DNA from: CAYSXY01 sp964435165
GTDB taxonomy: Bacteria; Pseudomonadota; Alphaproteobacteria; Rickettsiales; RI-342
Assembly (NCBI GenBank): GCA_964435165.1
Contig: CAYSXY010000015.1
Location: 1-39,763 of the forward strand
Direction of reading: 5' to 3'
Length of the DNA: 39,763 nucleotides
Made by a program: the position numbers and the translations under genes. The notes under the pieces are model-generated. The model ran no database searches. It was not told the DNA's origin and saw nothing but the letters and a program-made list of their open reading frames with translations. Shown here piece after piece: positions 1 to 8,301 of this stretch. Positions within the stretch are counted from its first letter, which is position 1, and each line of letters opens with the position of its first letter.

Positions 1-32
1 GGCTATGGCTGCTCCGAGGTTAAAAGTCTGTA

Positions 33-374
33 TCAGCCGATGGAGGCTTTGACCTGCTCATACGCATCGGCACTGAAAATGGCCTGTTTGGTATCGTCCT
101 GCAACAACTGCAAAAATGCATCAATGTCATTGTCCGAAATGCGGATAGACAGGGTGAGCGTGTCCTCGCGTTTGGTTGCTACTTTGACTGCATTGGAGGT
201 AATGGCGCCGGGTACTGCGGCCTGCATTTCAACGCAGGTGTTGAGGAGGCTTTCATTCGTCAGGTCTGCAGAATCATTGCTTTCAAATGTGTAGGTGCGC
301 ACCCAATGACTCTCTGCACCATCGCGAGACATTCTGATTTGGCGACCATCTTCGACATTGGCAAGCTTAACCAA
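33..374 (-). CDS. hypothetical protein downstream of fliB
   Basis: I do not recognise the family. It is a small, acidic, soluble-looking protein of 113 residues when read from a TTG start, with no signal peptide or membrane segment. The C-terminal half (residues about 70-110) looks like a mixed alpha/beta fold. The same frame stays open and coding-like for another 18 codons upstream of the TTG, until a TAA at 429-431. Two codons before that TAA lies an ATG (435-437), so the natural start may have been lost to a nonsense change, or the gene may use TTG. It follows fliB on the same strand after about 130 bp and could belong to the flagellar block, but nothing in the sequence proves this. Confidence 0.5.
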   Translation of the reverse strand: MVKLANVEDGRQIRMSRDGAESHWVRTYTFESNDSADLTNESLLNTCVEMQAAVPGAITSNAVKVATKREDTLTLSIRISDNDIDAFLQLLQDDTKQAIFSADAYEQVKASIG

Positions 375-502
375 CTGTTGATTTGGTTGAGGTAATTGAT
401 CAAAATCCTCTTCGGTATATTCTTTGTATTACAGCATTTTAATGCTCACTCTTCATGTTCTTATTGAGGGATATAATGGCAGAGTTTAGTTAGATGTGAA
501 GA

Positions 503-1678
503 TTAAAACAACAGCCCTAGCAAGCGCCCTTCCCGGCTCCAGCCGGCTTCGTCATAGATGCTGACAGAGAGCGTGGGATCGCCCAGATGATCCATAAAAC
601 GGGCGAGACTTTGGATGATGCGCACCAGCTCTTCATCCGGCAAGCGTTCCGCCTGATGGTTATAGGCCGCGCACATGAGCGCCAGGCGCAGCGTGGCAAA
701 GCGCACACCAAGCAGCATGGCGCGCTCGGCAACATCGCCGCCAAAGCCGCTGAAAGGAAAGGCCATGATGGATAGCTGCATGGCCAGCCAGCGTTTGAGA
801 ATGGGTCCATGGGCGGCATCTGCGCCACTGCGCCAGAACTGATGCACCTCCGGGTAATGCAGCGCTTCAGGGTTTTCCGCTTCAATCATGCCGCGCTCCC
901 AGTCCAGCGTGGCTTTGAGGGCAATTTCCATATCGGCAATGGTTTGCTCCAGCCGTGGCCGGTCAGTCTGTGGTGCGGCGAGTATGAGGCCGCATAGCGC
1001 ATGGAGCAGGCGATACGGGTCAGCCGGGTGTGGCTCCGGGGTGATGGGGCGGTCGCCGACGGTGCGTAGATAAAAGGGTAAGGCGCTCGGCCAACTGGCG
1101 ACATCGATATGTTTGAGCGACAGCGCAACGGAATGGAGCGACGCCATGACCAGTTCCGGCGGGTGTTCCGGCGCTTGGGCAAAGCTGAGTAATTGTTCCA
1201 GCAGTGCCATTACCTGGGTGCCGTCGATGCCCTCCGGTGCATAATTTTTTAGGCTATGCGGCAGGCGGTCAAACTGTGTTCCTGTATAGGTAATGGGCTC
1301 GTCACTCAACAGGCTGAGGCGCACCACCTCCGGGCAGCTGATGGCGGCGCTGCGAATCTGGTGTTCACCTAACGCACGTGTAGAGCGTGGGTAGAAATGA
1401 CAGGCATCGCCGAGAAAGTCCGTGCCGTGATCCTTATGGATACCGCACAGGCCATCGCTGAATTTGACGCAATAATCGGTCTGAGGGTCCCGGCGCATGA
1501 TATGGCCGGTGGCATCTTCGGCGACGGCATCGAGCAATTCCGGCTTGTCTGACTGATATTTTTCCAGATGCGGCGCATCCAGCTGCATGCTCCAGCCTTT
1601 ACAACATGTGTCTTCACAGTCAGCGCCAAGACATTGAAATTTTTCTAAAAAAGCAAGCTGATGGGCGTGTTGGGTCAT
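503..1678 (-). CDS. fliB: FliB-like flagellin lysine-N-methylase
   Basis: The 391-residue protein resembles FliB, the enzyme that N-methylates surface lysines of flagellin in Salmonella. The N-terminal half carries the cysteine-rich signature expected of this family: C-x4-C-x3-CC near residues 17-26, a second Cys cluster near residues 70-95 (DYC, GLCGIH, GDACHFYPR) and ISCPE near residue 114. These cysteines probably bind an Fe-S cluster or metal. The C-terminal half is helical and less conserved. The start codon shares one base with the fliW stop (TGATG), so the two are translationally coupled. FliB is uncommon in Alphaproteobacteria, and the link with FliW supports a flagellin-directed job. 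No flagellin gene is in the window. Confidence 0.8.
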   Translation of the reverse strand: MTQHAHQLAFLEKFQCLGADCEDTCCKGWSMQLDAPHLEKYQSDKPELLDAVAEDATGHIMRRDPQTDYCVKFSDGLCGIHKDHGTDFLGDACHFYPRSTRALGEHQIRSAAISCPEVVRLSLLSDEPITYTGTQFDRLPHSLKNYAPEGIDGTQVMALLEQLLSFAQAPEHPPELVMASLHSVALSLKHIDVASWPSALPFYLRTVGDRPITPEPHPADPYRLLHALCGLILAAPQTDRPRLEQTIADMEIALKATLDWERGMIEAENPEALHYPEVHQFWRSGADAAHGPILKRWLAMQLSIMAFPFSGFGGDVAERAMLLGVRFATLRLALMCAAYNHQAERLPDEELVRIIQSLARFMDHLGDPTLSVSIYDEAGWSREGRLLGLLF

Positions 1679-2199
1679 CAGGAGGGTTTAATCATCCCAT
1701 GGTTGAAGGTGATGGGCTGGCGAATCGCATAATCATTGCTGCTGAGAACATGTTGTACTGCTGTCATGGTTTTGGTGTCAATCAGCAACGGTGCCCGCGC
1801 ATTGACCGATAGGTTGACCTTATCCATGCGCCGGTGGACGGAGACAATCAGCAACATGGCGACCTGGGTTGGACTCATCTCCTGCTGGCGGCAGGCATCT
1901 CGCAAATCTTCGTCTTTGATGAATTCATTTGTCAGGTCGATCGGCAAGGTAACAAAGGCCAACTCATCATCATCAGCGCACTGTAAAAGTTTGAATTTCG
2001 GCAGGCGCTTGATGGGAAATTCCGTCAGGCAGAAGCGTGTTTTTTCCGGCATACCTAAGATGCCTTTGGCAAAATGAATGGCTTTGGCGGTGTTGATGCT
2101 CACCTTGCCGAAGCGGGTTTCAATCTCGCGTGATTCCTGTTTAGCTGCCGGTTGTTGCGTGCTCATGGTTGATGTGTCGTTCATGGTTGCGGCCTGCAT
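1678..2199 (-). CDS. fliW: flagellar assembly factor FliW
   Basis: FliW binds flagellin and, in Bacillus and Campylobacter, antagonises CsrA so that flagellin translation matches secretion. The 173-residue protein has the family pattern: an N-terminal strand with TRFGKV near residue 29, AIHFAKGILGMPE near 40-52, then LPIDL and a C-terminal VNLSVNARAPLLID segment. The first 20 or so residues are a non-conserved extension. The start at 2199 is supported by a strong AGGAGG (2205-2210 on the plus strand). It lies 88 bp after flgL and overlaps fliB by one base. Most Alphaproteobacteria control flagellin with FlbT/FlaF, so a FliW here is notable. Confidence 0.88.
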   Translation of the reverse strand: MQAATMNDTSTMSTQQPAAKQESREIETRFGKVSINTAKAIHFAKGILGMPEKTRFCLTEFPIKRLPKFKLLQCADDDELAFVTLPIDLTNEFIKDEDLRDACRQQEMSPTQVAMLLIVSVHRRMDKVNLSVNARAPLLIDTKTMTAVQHVLSSNDYAIRQPITFNHGMIKPS

Positions 2200-2287
2200 G
2201 GTTGCCTCCTGTGTGTTATCTTATGGGTTATTTCTTTCGCAGTCACTAACAACTCTCCTTCTTTTATTGTTCTTTTTTATCATGTGC

Positions 2288-3196
2288 CTAGCGGAGGAAA
2301 TCCGTCAGACTTAAGGACGAAATACGGGCAAAAGCTGAAAAAGAGGCCTGCAAGACCGATTCATTCAGCGCCACTTCTGTTGAGGCGGCTACGACATCCG
2401 TACTGATTTCTTCGCCATAGGCCCCGTTCACAAAAGCGCCGGTAATGCGATGCAAGTCGTTGGTATCATTCAGCAGAATGATGTTGTTGTTAATGGAGGC
2501 GCGTACTGCATTAACCTCCTCATTGGCCGTATTCATCAGGTCGAGTGCATCGCCTAGAATATTCGGATCACCTTTGTTGAAGCCATCAATGGCTTGTTTG
2601 GCGGCAGCAAACAGCGTTTGAAAGGCGATATGATCCGCCTTGACGCCATATTCCACGACCAGATTTTCCGACGACCGCACCGTATGGACATGGCTATCGC
2701 CCTGATAATACCCTGCATCGGGTGTGCCGATGATTCCTGTGTTCGGAACCGGTATTTCTACCGGAGGTTGTTCTGTTTTTCCGCCGGCGAAGAGATAACG
2801 CCCGCTGATATTGGTGTTGAGCAGTGAGGCGACCTGTTCTACCAGATTATCCATTTGTTGTCTGAAGAGCGGATATTGTGCCTCGGTTGCCGAACGTGAC
2901 AGCACAATCACTTCCTGCATTTCATTGGCGATATTCTGGATTGAATCGGCGGCCGTGATCATGGTGTTGACCCGTGCCAGCGCCAGGGCGTTTGAGGATT
3001 CATACTGCGTGATATTTTTTAGCTTATTTTCGAGCGAGGTGGTGCGTTCCACCTTGCCTTCCAGTTCATTGAAGGCCTGTGCTTTGCGACCACTGGAAAT
3101 CTGGCGTTGTAATGTAGCCAAATCCTGCTGCACACGGTTGAAGTTACCCATCAACGTGTTGTGATTGGTCAGGCTGGCGACGCGAGATGATACCAT
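2288..3196 (-). CDS. flgL: flagellar hook-associated protein 3 FlgL
   Basis: FlgL (HAP3) forms the second ring of the hook-filament junction, on top of FlgK. The 302-residue protein has the flagellin-type N-terminal helix (LTNHNTLMGNFNRVQQDL, then ISSGRK near residue 35) that packs in the D0/D1 core, a variable middle, and a C-terminal helix ending in ASFSAFARISSLSL. The length matches FlgL rather than a full flagellin. The motif NISGRYLFAGGKT near residues 129-141 is typical of FlgL. A strong Shine-Dalgarno (AGGAGGG) precedes the ATG. It starts 14 bp after flgK and is the last structural gene of the flgI operon. Confidence 0.9.
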   Translation of the reverse strand: MVSSRVASLTNHNTLMGNFNRVQQDLATLQRQISSGRKAQAFNELEGKVERTTSLENKLKNITQYESSNALALARVNTMITAADSIQNIANEMQEVIVLSRSATEAQYPLFRQQMDNLVEQVASLLNTNISGRYLFAGGKTEQPPVEIPVPNTGIIGTPDAGYYQGDSHVHTVRSSENLVVEYGVKADHIAFQTLFAAAKQAIDGFNKGDPNILGDALDLMNTANEEVNAVRASINNNIILLNDTNDLHRITGAFVNGAYGEEISTDVVAASTEVALNESVLQASFSAFARISSLSLTDFLR

Positions 3197-3210
3197 GGCT
3201 TTCCCCCTCC

Positions 3211-5637
3211 TTAGAATGTGCCCATTAATTCCTGAAACAGCTCGTCGGTGACGTTGATCACACGGGTAGCGGCTGTGTAGGCATTTTGAAAAATAATGGT
3301 ATTGGCGAGTTCTTCATCCATATTGACCCCGGCAATGTTGCTCAGACGGTCGCTGAATCCCTGAAGAAGAAATTCTTTGTTTTCGCTTTCATCGATGGCG
3401 AAAGAAGTATTCGTCGACACAGCACCTAAAAAAGATCCGGCATAGGCGCTGAATGTCTGTTCCGTCAGTGGCAGAAGACCGGTGTCGGCGAAGGCGACAT
3501 TTTGCAGCGAAAGACTTACCATCTGACTGACGACTTCATTATTCCCGCGGCCAAGCTCGTAGGTGTAGAATGGGGGGGTGTCTGGTGTCGTTGGAGGGTT
3601 GGTTTGCACGAGCCGGGCGGTGCTGATGTAATTGGGATTGTCGAGAATATCTTCACGTACGGCCATATTGATGGCTGAGCCGCGTACGGTGCCATTATCG
3701 ACAAAGAAGTTATTCATGCCAAAATAGTGGGAGAGACCATGCTCTGTACCGCGTACAGGAGGGGCTTCATATAAGCGACCAAAATCCGAGCTCAGCAAAT
3801 CATCAATGACAATATGGTGGGCATTGTTAAGTGTCTCGATTTCTAGAAAACCGTCCGTTGCTGTTGCTGAGAGAGGGTTGCCGTCAGCATCGACCATACG
3901 CATGGTGGCAAAAGCAGATGGACGTATCGGCGTGTCCAACTCAACATTAGCGGCAGGCACAGCGCCGGCAAAGCCTGTCGCCGCGTATCGATCGTTTCTG
4001 ATGTCGATCTGGGTGCGGTCAACATCGTAGGTTACCTGCGTCGTCGTGACATTACCCGTGGCATCGGTGACCTGAACATCCACCGTGACGGTAAAGATTG
4101 CCGGCCCGGCAACACCGGCAATGTCAAACTGGAGTGAACCACCGCTGCGAATATATTCACCGGGATCAACACGGTATGCCGTTGGCAGGGCCGGTGTGGG
4201 TGTGACTACGCCGGAGGTAGAAGCAATATTGGTGATTTGCACATCAGAATATTCATCGTCGATATTTTCGAACTGAAAATCAAAGGAGAAGTTACCGCCG
4301 GCCGGATTATTTTCCGTGCGAGAGACCAGACGCATATCATTCAGATTACCAATATGGATTTTGGGCCGTTGCGGGCCAAAAAAGGCATTGAATTCGTCAA
4401 TAATGGTTTGCGTTGTATGGCGTCCAACCGCCCCTTCGCCGGAGTCAAAGCTGAAATCAAGTGTGAGCGGACGCATATCTCCACGCTCAAAAATGGGCGG
4501 TGTTGTTGTGTCATATGGATTTTGCAGCGGGCTGCCATTCGGGTCCAGAACAGCAAAGCGGACAGAGCCTTGCCACTCGCGCACTTCGCTCACATCGACC
4601 AATCGTGCCCCGGTCAGGCTGGTGGGCGGAGGGTAGCCGCCGCCAAGATTGTGTACTTTATTGATTTCCTCGGTGATGGTTTGGGCCATTTCATCGAGGC
4701 TGCGCAGAATGTTAGGAAATTCAATATCACGTAATTGCAGCAAGCCGAGCAATTTGCCGTCTCTCAACGATGTATCGATGGTGCCAATGCTGCTTTGGCC
4801 GACCAATGTTTGGGGGACGCCAATCACCTCTCCCTGATCATTAATGGGCACGACGGTGATTTCTCCGAGAATCGAATCATTGGTAAAGCTGTCGAGACTG
4901 GAAGCCGGAGTGTAGCGCACTTCATAAGGGCGATCATCAAGCAGTGTGGTGCCGGTTCCGGCAAAAATATATACCGCTCCGCTGGGCTGGAAGATGGTAT
5001 TCACATTCATATATTCGGCGATGTTTTTCACGGCGGCATCGCGTTTGTCTTCAAGACTGGCCGTACTTTGCTGCAAGGCATAGGCATTGTTGATGGCAAT
5101 ATTGATTCGGTTGAGTTCCTGAATCTGCCCGTTGATAAAATTGACGCCACGGTCAATATCCTGATCCGCCTCAAAACGCAGATCTTCAATACCGCGTGCA
5201 AGGAAGGACATCTCACGAGCCAGACTTTCGGCGCTGGAAGCAGCCGTTGTCCGCAGGGATGTGCGCTCCGGGTTATCGGCGAGATTTTGCAGCGCATTGA
5301 AAAAATTATCGATACGGGCATTGATACTGGTATCGTTACCGGGTTCGCCAAGGAAAATCTGCAGGCGTTCCATGTAGTCTGCAATGATGGTGGTGCGCCC
5401 GGCTTCTGTGGTTTTATCGCGCACAGTTCGGCTTAAATACAGGTCTGTTTTACGTGTGACACCATCAATCTGAACACCGGCGCCAATATCGTTGAGAATA
5501 ACAGCCGATTGATCCACGATCTGTCGGGAGTGCACCTCATTATTGGCATTTGCAATATTGTTCGCCGTGACGGACAGTGCCGCCTGGCTGACGCGCAGTC
5601 CGGATAGAGCATTTTGCAGTGAGAGATTGAGACTCAT
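3211..5637 (-). CDS. flgK: flagellar hook-associated protein 1 FlgK
   Basis: FlgK (HAP1) is the first hook-filament junction protein. The N-terminus has the rod/hook family helix (ALSGLRVSQAALSVTANNI near residues 11-29). The C-terminus ends in NMDEELANTIIFQNAYTAA and a helix through residue 808, the standard FlgK C-terminal D0 motif. At 808 residues it is clearly longer than the roughly 550 of the E. coli protein. The extra length is in the middle, where strand-rich segments (residues about 340-640) suggest added surface-exposed domains. It is downstream of the FlgN-like gene that probably encodes its export chaperone and upstream of flgL. Confidence 0.93.
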   Translation of the reverse strand: MSLNLSLQNALSGLRVSQAALSVTANNIANANNEVHSRQIVDQSAVILNDIGAGVQIDGVTRKTDLYLSRTVRDKTTEAGRTTIIADYMERLQIFLGEPGNDTSINARIDNFFNALQNLADNPERTSLRTTAASSAESLAREMSFLARGIEDLRFEADQDIDRGVNFINGQIQELNRINIAINNAYALQQSTASLEDKRDAAVKNIAEYMNVNTIFQPSGAVYIFAGTGTTLLDDRPYEVRYTPASSLDSFTNDSILGEITVVPINDQGEVIGVPQTLVGQSSIGTIDTSLRDGKLLGLLQLRDIEFPNILRSLDEMAQTITEEINKVHNLGGGYPPPTSLTGARLVDVSEVREWQGSVRFAVLDPNGSPLQNPYDTTTPPIFERGDMRPLTLDFSFDSGEGAVGRHTTQTIIDEFNAFFGPQRPKIHIGNLNDMRLVSRTENNPAGGNFSFDFQFENIDDEYSDVQITNIASTSGVVTPTPALPTAYRVDPGEYIRSGGSLQFDIAGVAGPAIFTVTVDVQVTDATGNVTTTQVTYDVDRTQIDIRNDRYAATGFAGAVPAANVELDTPIRPSAFATMRMVDADGNPLSATATDGFLEIETLNNAHHIVIDDLLSSDFGRLYEAPPVRGTEHGLSHYFGMNNFFVDNGTVRGSAINMAVREDILDNPNYISTARLVQTNPPTTPDTPPFYTYELGRGNNEVVSQMVSLSLQNVAFADTGLLPLTEQTFSAYAGSFLGAVSTNTSFAIDESENKEFLLQGFSDRLSNIAGVNMDEELANTIIFQNAYTAATRVINVTDELFQELMGTF

Positions 5638-5649
5638 GGATGCATATTC

Positions 5650-6102
5650 CTAAACAACGGCATTATAACTCATGGAGGTGCTGCTGATGGTCGAGCGATC
5701 ATCGCCTCGTTCGCCATAGCGATTATTGCGCACGGTCTCTTCAAAACTGTCGCGAATGGCTCGTACGACGATGGCATTTGCCTCACGCGCCAGTGTCAAA
5801 TGCCGGTGATGTTCTTTCAGAGTGCTGTGGTAGGTTTCGGCAATGCGGACAAAGGCATGGCGCTCTTCTTCGCTGTAACGCTCTTTGTAGTTGGGAAGAG
5901 AGACAATACGCTGTTTTTCCTGTTCGATGTCATCTGCCAGCCGTAGCTTGTCTTTAAGCGTGCGCTGAAGCGCCTTGAATTTACCCTGGCGAATATGTTC
6001 CACATCTTTGGCAAGTAAGTGGGCCAGTGTTTCCATCCGTGCCATTAATGTGCTTAGGGATGGGGTATGGGGTTGTTTGGTTGTTTGTCGTCTATTTGTC
6101 AT
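5650..6102 (-). CDS. FlgN-like flagellar export chaperone (tentative)
   Basis: This is a 150-residue, highly charged and almost fully helical protein with no signal peptide. Its size, its helical character and its place directly before flgK are those of FlgN, the cytoplasmic chaperone that keeps FlgK and FlgL unfolded for export. The pattern LMARMETLAHLLAKDVEHI near residues 19-37 followed by KFKALQRTLKDK fits FlgN-type helices. Sequence conservation in this family is poor, so the call rests partly on context. Its ATG has an excellent SD (AGGAGGTGATGA) located inside the end of flgJ, and the two genes overlap by 11 bases. Confidence 0.65.
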   Translation of the reverse strand: MTNRRQTTKQPHTPSLSTLMARMETLAHLLAKDVEHIRQGKFKALQRTLKDKLRLADDIEQEKQRIVSLPNYKERYSEEERHAFVRIAETYHSTLKEHHRHLTLAREANAIVVRAIRDSFEETVRNNRYGERGDDRSTISSTSMSYNAVV

Positions 6103-6427
6103 TCATCACCTCCTGCATGGCTATGAGTTCTCGTTTCACATGGTCTGCAATGCCGACACCACCGGACTGTGCCATGATCTTGGCATATTCATCGAGCAGT
6201 AAGCTGCGATACATCTCTTCGCTGAATCCGCCGCCAAACGGTTCCGGCAGTTCGGTGCCTTCGAACATTGGTTGGAGCATTTGCGCCAGAAAGACCTGCT
6301 CAAACTCTTTGGCGGCCTGCTCAATCGCTTCTGCGGCTTGAGGCGACATTTTTTTGAGTTTGTCGAGCTTACCGGCGCGTGAGGTATCAAGTGACTGGAT
6401 TGTTTTCATATAGGTTGATTCTTCCAT
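6092..6427 (-). CDS. flgJ: flagellar rod-binding protein, FlgJ N-terminal type
   Basis: The 111-residue protein corresponds to the rod-capping N-terminal domain of FlgJ only. It has the family motif AAKEFEQVFLAQMLQPMF near residues 39-56, then a glycine-rich stretch and YRSLLLDEYAKIMAQSGGVGIAD near residues 72-94. The peptidoglycan-hydrolase half found in enteric FlgJ is absent, which is normal for Alphaproteobacteria, where a separate enzyme opens the wall. The start at 6427 has GAGG upstream; an internal ATG at 6409 is possible. It lies 2 bp after flgI and overlaps the FlgN-like gene. Confidence 0.88.
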   Translation of the reverse strand: MEESTYMKTIQSLDTSRAGKLDKLKKMSPQAAEAIEQAAKEFEQVFLAQMLQPMFEGTELPEPFGGGFSEEMYRSLLLDEYAKIMAQSGGVGIADHVKRELIAMQEVMNDK

Positions 6428-6429
6428 TT

Positions 6430-7560
6430 TTATCGTGCCTCAATGTCTGCATGCAGCGCCCCGGCCGCTTTGATGTTTTGCAATATGGTGATCATGTCGC
6501 GCGGGCCAATACCAAGCGCATTCAGACCATCGACCAGATCGCGGAGATTGGCATTGCTTTGCACCACAGCCATTTTGTTGCCCTCGCCTTCATCAACATC
6601 AATGCCTGTGCGTGGGACAACGGCAGTTTCAGCCCCTTCCGGCGCCAGGGCGCCGGGTTGTGCGACCTGCGGCTGTTCGGTGACACGTACGACGAGATTA
6701 CCCTGCGCTACCGCCACTGTGTCAATTTTGACATTCTCACCCATGACAATGGTGCCGGTTGCTTCTTCAATCACGATGCGTGCCTGTTGATCGGTCACTA
6801 CTTCCAATTGCTCGATATCGTGCAATAGGCCGACCATATTCTGGCGATACGCTTCCGGTGCTTTCAGTTCCACCGTAGCCGGGTCCGAGACAACCGCGAC
6901 CGGCATGCCTAGTGAGGCATTGATGCGATCGGCAATGGTGTGGGCGGTGGTAATGTCCGGGTTGCGCAGCGCCAGGCGCAGCGAATGCATATCGTTCAAG
7001 GCGAAATCGATTTCGCGCTCAACAATACCACCATTGGCAATGGTACCGCTGGTCGGTACGCCTTTGACCAGTGTTTCGGCATTGCCACCGGCGCTAAAGC
7101 CGCCAACGGAGATGCCGCCCTGAGCGACGGCGTAGACTTCGCCATCGGCACCATAAAGCGGCGTGGCCAGCAAGGTGCCACCCTGCAGGCTTTGGGCATC
7201 TCCCATGGCGCTGACGGTCACATCGATACGCGAGCCATTGCGGGCAAACCCTGGCAGTGTCGCGGTCACCGTAACAGCAGCGACATTTCTGGAACGCAGA
7301 TTCGCACCCCGCGTGTTGACGCCGAGTCGTTCCAGAAAGGAGACCAGGCTTTCTTCGGTGTATTTATTGTTGTTAATATTATCGCCCGTTCCGTTCAGGC
7401 CGACAACCAGGCCATAGCCAATGACCATATTGTCGCGCACGCCTTCATAGGAAACAATATCTTTAATTCGCACTTCCGCATGTGCCGACTGTGGTAACAA
7501 CACTCCTGTGGCGCTCAACCAGCTTATGGCCATTATTGATAGATAAATCAGTGTCTTCAT
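6430..7560 (-). CDS. flgI: flagellar P-ring protein FlgI
   Basis: FlgI forms the periplasmic P-ring around the rod. From the chosen start it has 376 residues, beginning with a Sec signal peptide (MKTLIYLSIMAISW, cleaved after SAHA) and followed by the hallmark VRIKDIVSYEGVRDNMVIGYGLVVGLNGTGD, of which GYGLVVGLNGTGD is the core. The end is RDMITILQNIKAAGALHADIE, also canonical. The reading frame continues to an ATG at 7605. That longer start would lie upstream of the start point predicted from the sigma-54 promoter at 7613-7627 and would bury the signal peptide, so 7560 is preferred. It is the first gene of the operon flgI > flgJ > flgN-like > flgK > flgL. Confidence 0.95.
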   Translation of the reverse strand: MKTLIYLSIMAISWLSATGVLLPQSAHAEVRIKDIVSYEGVRDNMVIGYGLVVGLNGTGDNINNNKYTEESLVSFLERLGVNTRGANLRSRNVAAVTVTATLPGFARNGSRIDVTVSAMGDAQSLQGGTLLATPLYGADGEVYAVAQGGISVGGFSAGGNAETLVKGVPTSGTIANGGIVEREIDFALNDMHSLRLALRNPDITTAHTIADRINASLGMPVAVVSDPATVELKAPEAYRQNMVGLLHDIEQLEVVTDQQARIVIEEATGTIVMGENVKIDTVAVAQGNLVVRVTEQPQVAQPGALAPEGAETAVVPRTGIDVDEGEGNKMAVVQSNANLRDLVDGLNALGIGPRDMITILQNIKAAGALHADIEAR

Positions 7561-7612
7561 TATATCTCGCTGTCGATTGAATGACTCGTTATTTACTGAC
7601 ATCATTAGTTAA

Positions 7613-7627
7613 GCGAGAACTGTGCCA
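7613..7627 (-). promoter_or_regulatory. sigma-54 promoter of the flgI operon
   Basis: Read on the minus strand the site is TGGCAC-AGTTC-TCGC. It keeps the invariant GG and GC with the required 10-base spacing and differs from the TGGCAC-N5-TTGC consensus at one -12 base. Transcription would begin near 7601, about 40 bases before the flgI ATG at 7560. Caulobacter flgI is also sigma-54 dependent and divergent from fliX, so site and context agree. An FlbD-like enhancer site was not identified. Confidence 0.75.
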
Positions 7628-7703
7628 AATCGACTGCATCGATGAGATTGAAGTGAAATTATCTGTCTTTCGGCCGGATGTAGCGTGGATAAAAGGAATG
7701 AGA

Positions 7704-7709
7704 TATAAT
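7704..7709 (+). promoter_or_regulatory. possible -10 box for fliX
   Basis: A perfect TATAAT lies 56 bp before the fliX ATG. No good -35 hexamer is found 16-18 bp upstream, so this is only a candidate. It would give fliX a housekeeping-type promoter separate from the divergent sigma-54 promoter of flgI. Confidence 0.35.
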
Positions 7710-7764
7710 CATGGAATGAATAGTTGTTACGTCAGTTTAACGATTTACCTGTAGCCTAACGTGC

Positions 7765-8187
7765 ATGAAGATAAATCAGCCATCGCCGATTCAACAAAAA
7801 GGCCTCAGTTCGCGTAATAAGCGTGGTTCTCAGAAATCCGATTCGGCATTTGAGGATCTAATGACGGGTGGCACGGAGCAGACCGCCGCATCCTCGGACA
7901 CGTCGCCAGTCTATGCTATGGATAGTCTGATTGGCCTGCAGGAGTTGTCGGATGACGAAAGTAGCCGCAAACAGGCTGCCCGCTATGGCAATGACCTGCT
8001 AGACCGTTTAGAAGCGCTGCGCCTTGGTTTGCTGATGGGAGCGATACCGGAGCGTCAATTGCTGCAGCTTCGTCATGTGCTTGATCAACAGAAAGCGGAT
8101 GTGCAAGATGAAAAATTGTTGCGCCTGTTAGAAGAGATTGAAATTCGGGCAGAGGTGGAGCTTGCAAAACTGGAAAAATTGCCGTAA
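7765..8187 (+). CDS. fliX: flagellar assembly regulator FliX
   Basis: FliX is an alphaproteobacterial protein that couples flagellar basal-body assembly to late gene expression by acting on the sigma-54 activator FlbD. The 140-residue protein matches the family in length and layout. It has a polar N-terminal half with low complexity (residues 1-50), followed by a helical C-terminal half with YGNDLLDRLEALRLGLLMG near residues 74-92, IPERQL, and IEIRAEVELAKLEK at the end. It is divergent from flgI, as in Caulobacter, and precedes dksA. The SD upstream of the ATG is weak. Confidence 0.87.
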   Translation: MKINQPSPIQQKGLSSRNKRGSQKSDSAFEDLMTGGTEQTAASSDTSPVYAMDSLIGLQELSDDESSRKQAARYGNDLLDRLEALRLGLLMGAIPERQLLQLRHVLDQQKADVQDEKLLRLLEEIEIRAEVELAKLEKLP

Positions 8188-8301
8188 ATGCATTTCCCTT
8201 CGTGTGGTGCGTTATTCGCCTCGAATATGGCATCATATAAAATCAATAATTGACTATGATCATCTCAGACAGGATCAGGCTATCATCTAAGGAGTCTACG
8301 C

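Noticed and set aside
4237..5436. Two long open frames (165 and 233 residues) on the plus strand opposite flgK
   Set aside because: They follow from codon bias of flgK on the other strand and show no domain or SD.
7561..7605. Longer N-terminus for flgI
   Set aside because: It would start upstream of the predicted transcription start and would bury the signal peptide.
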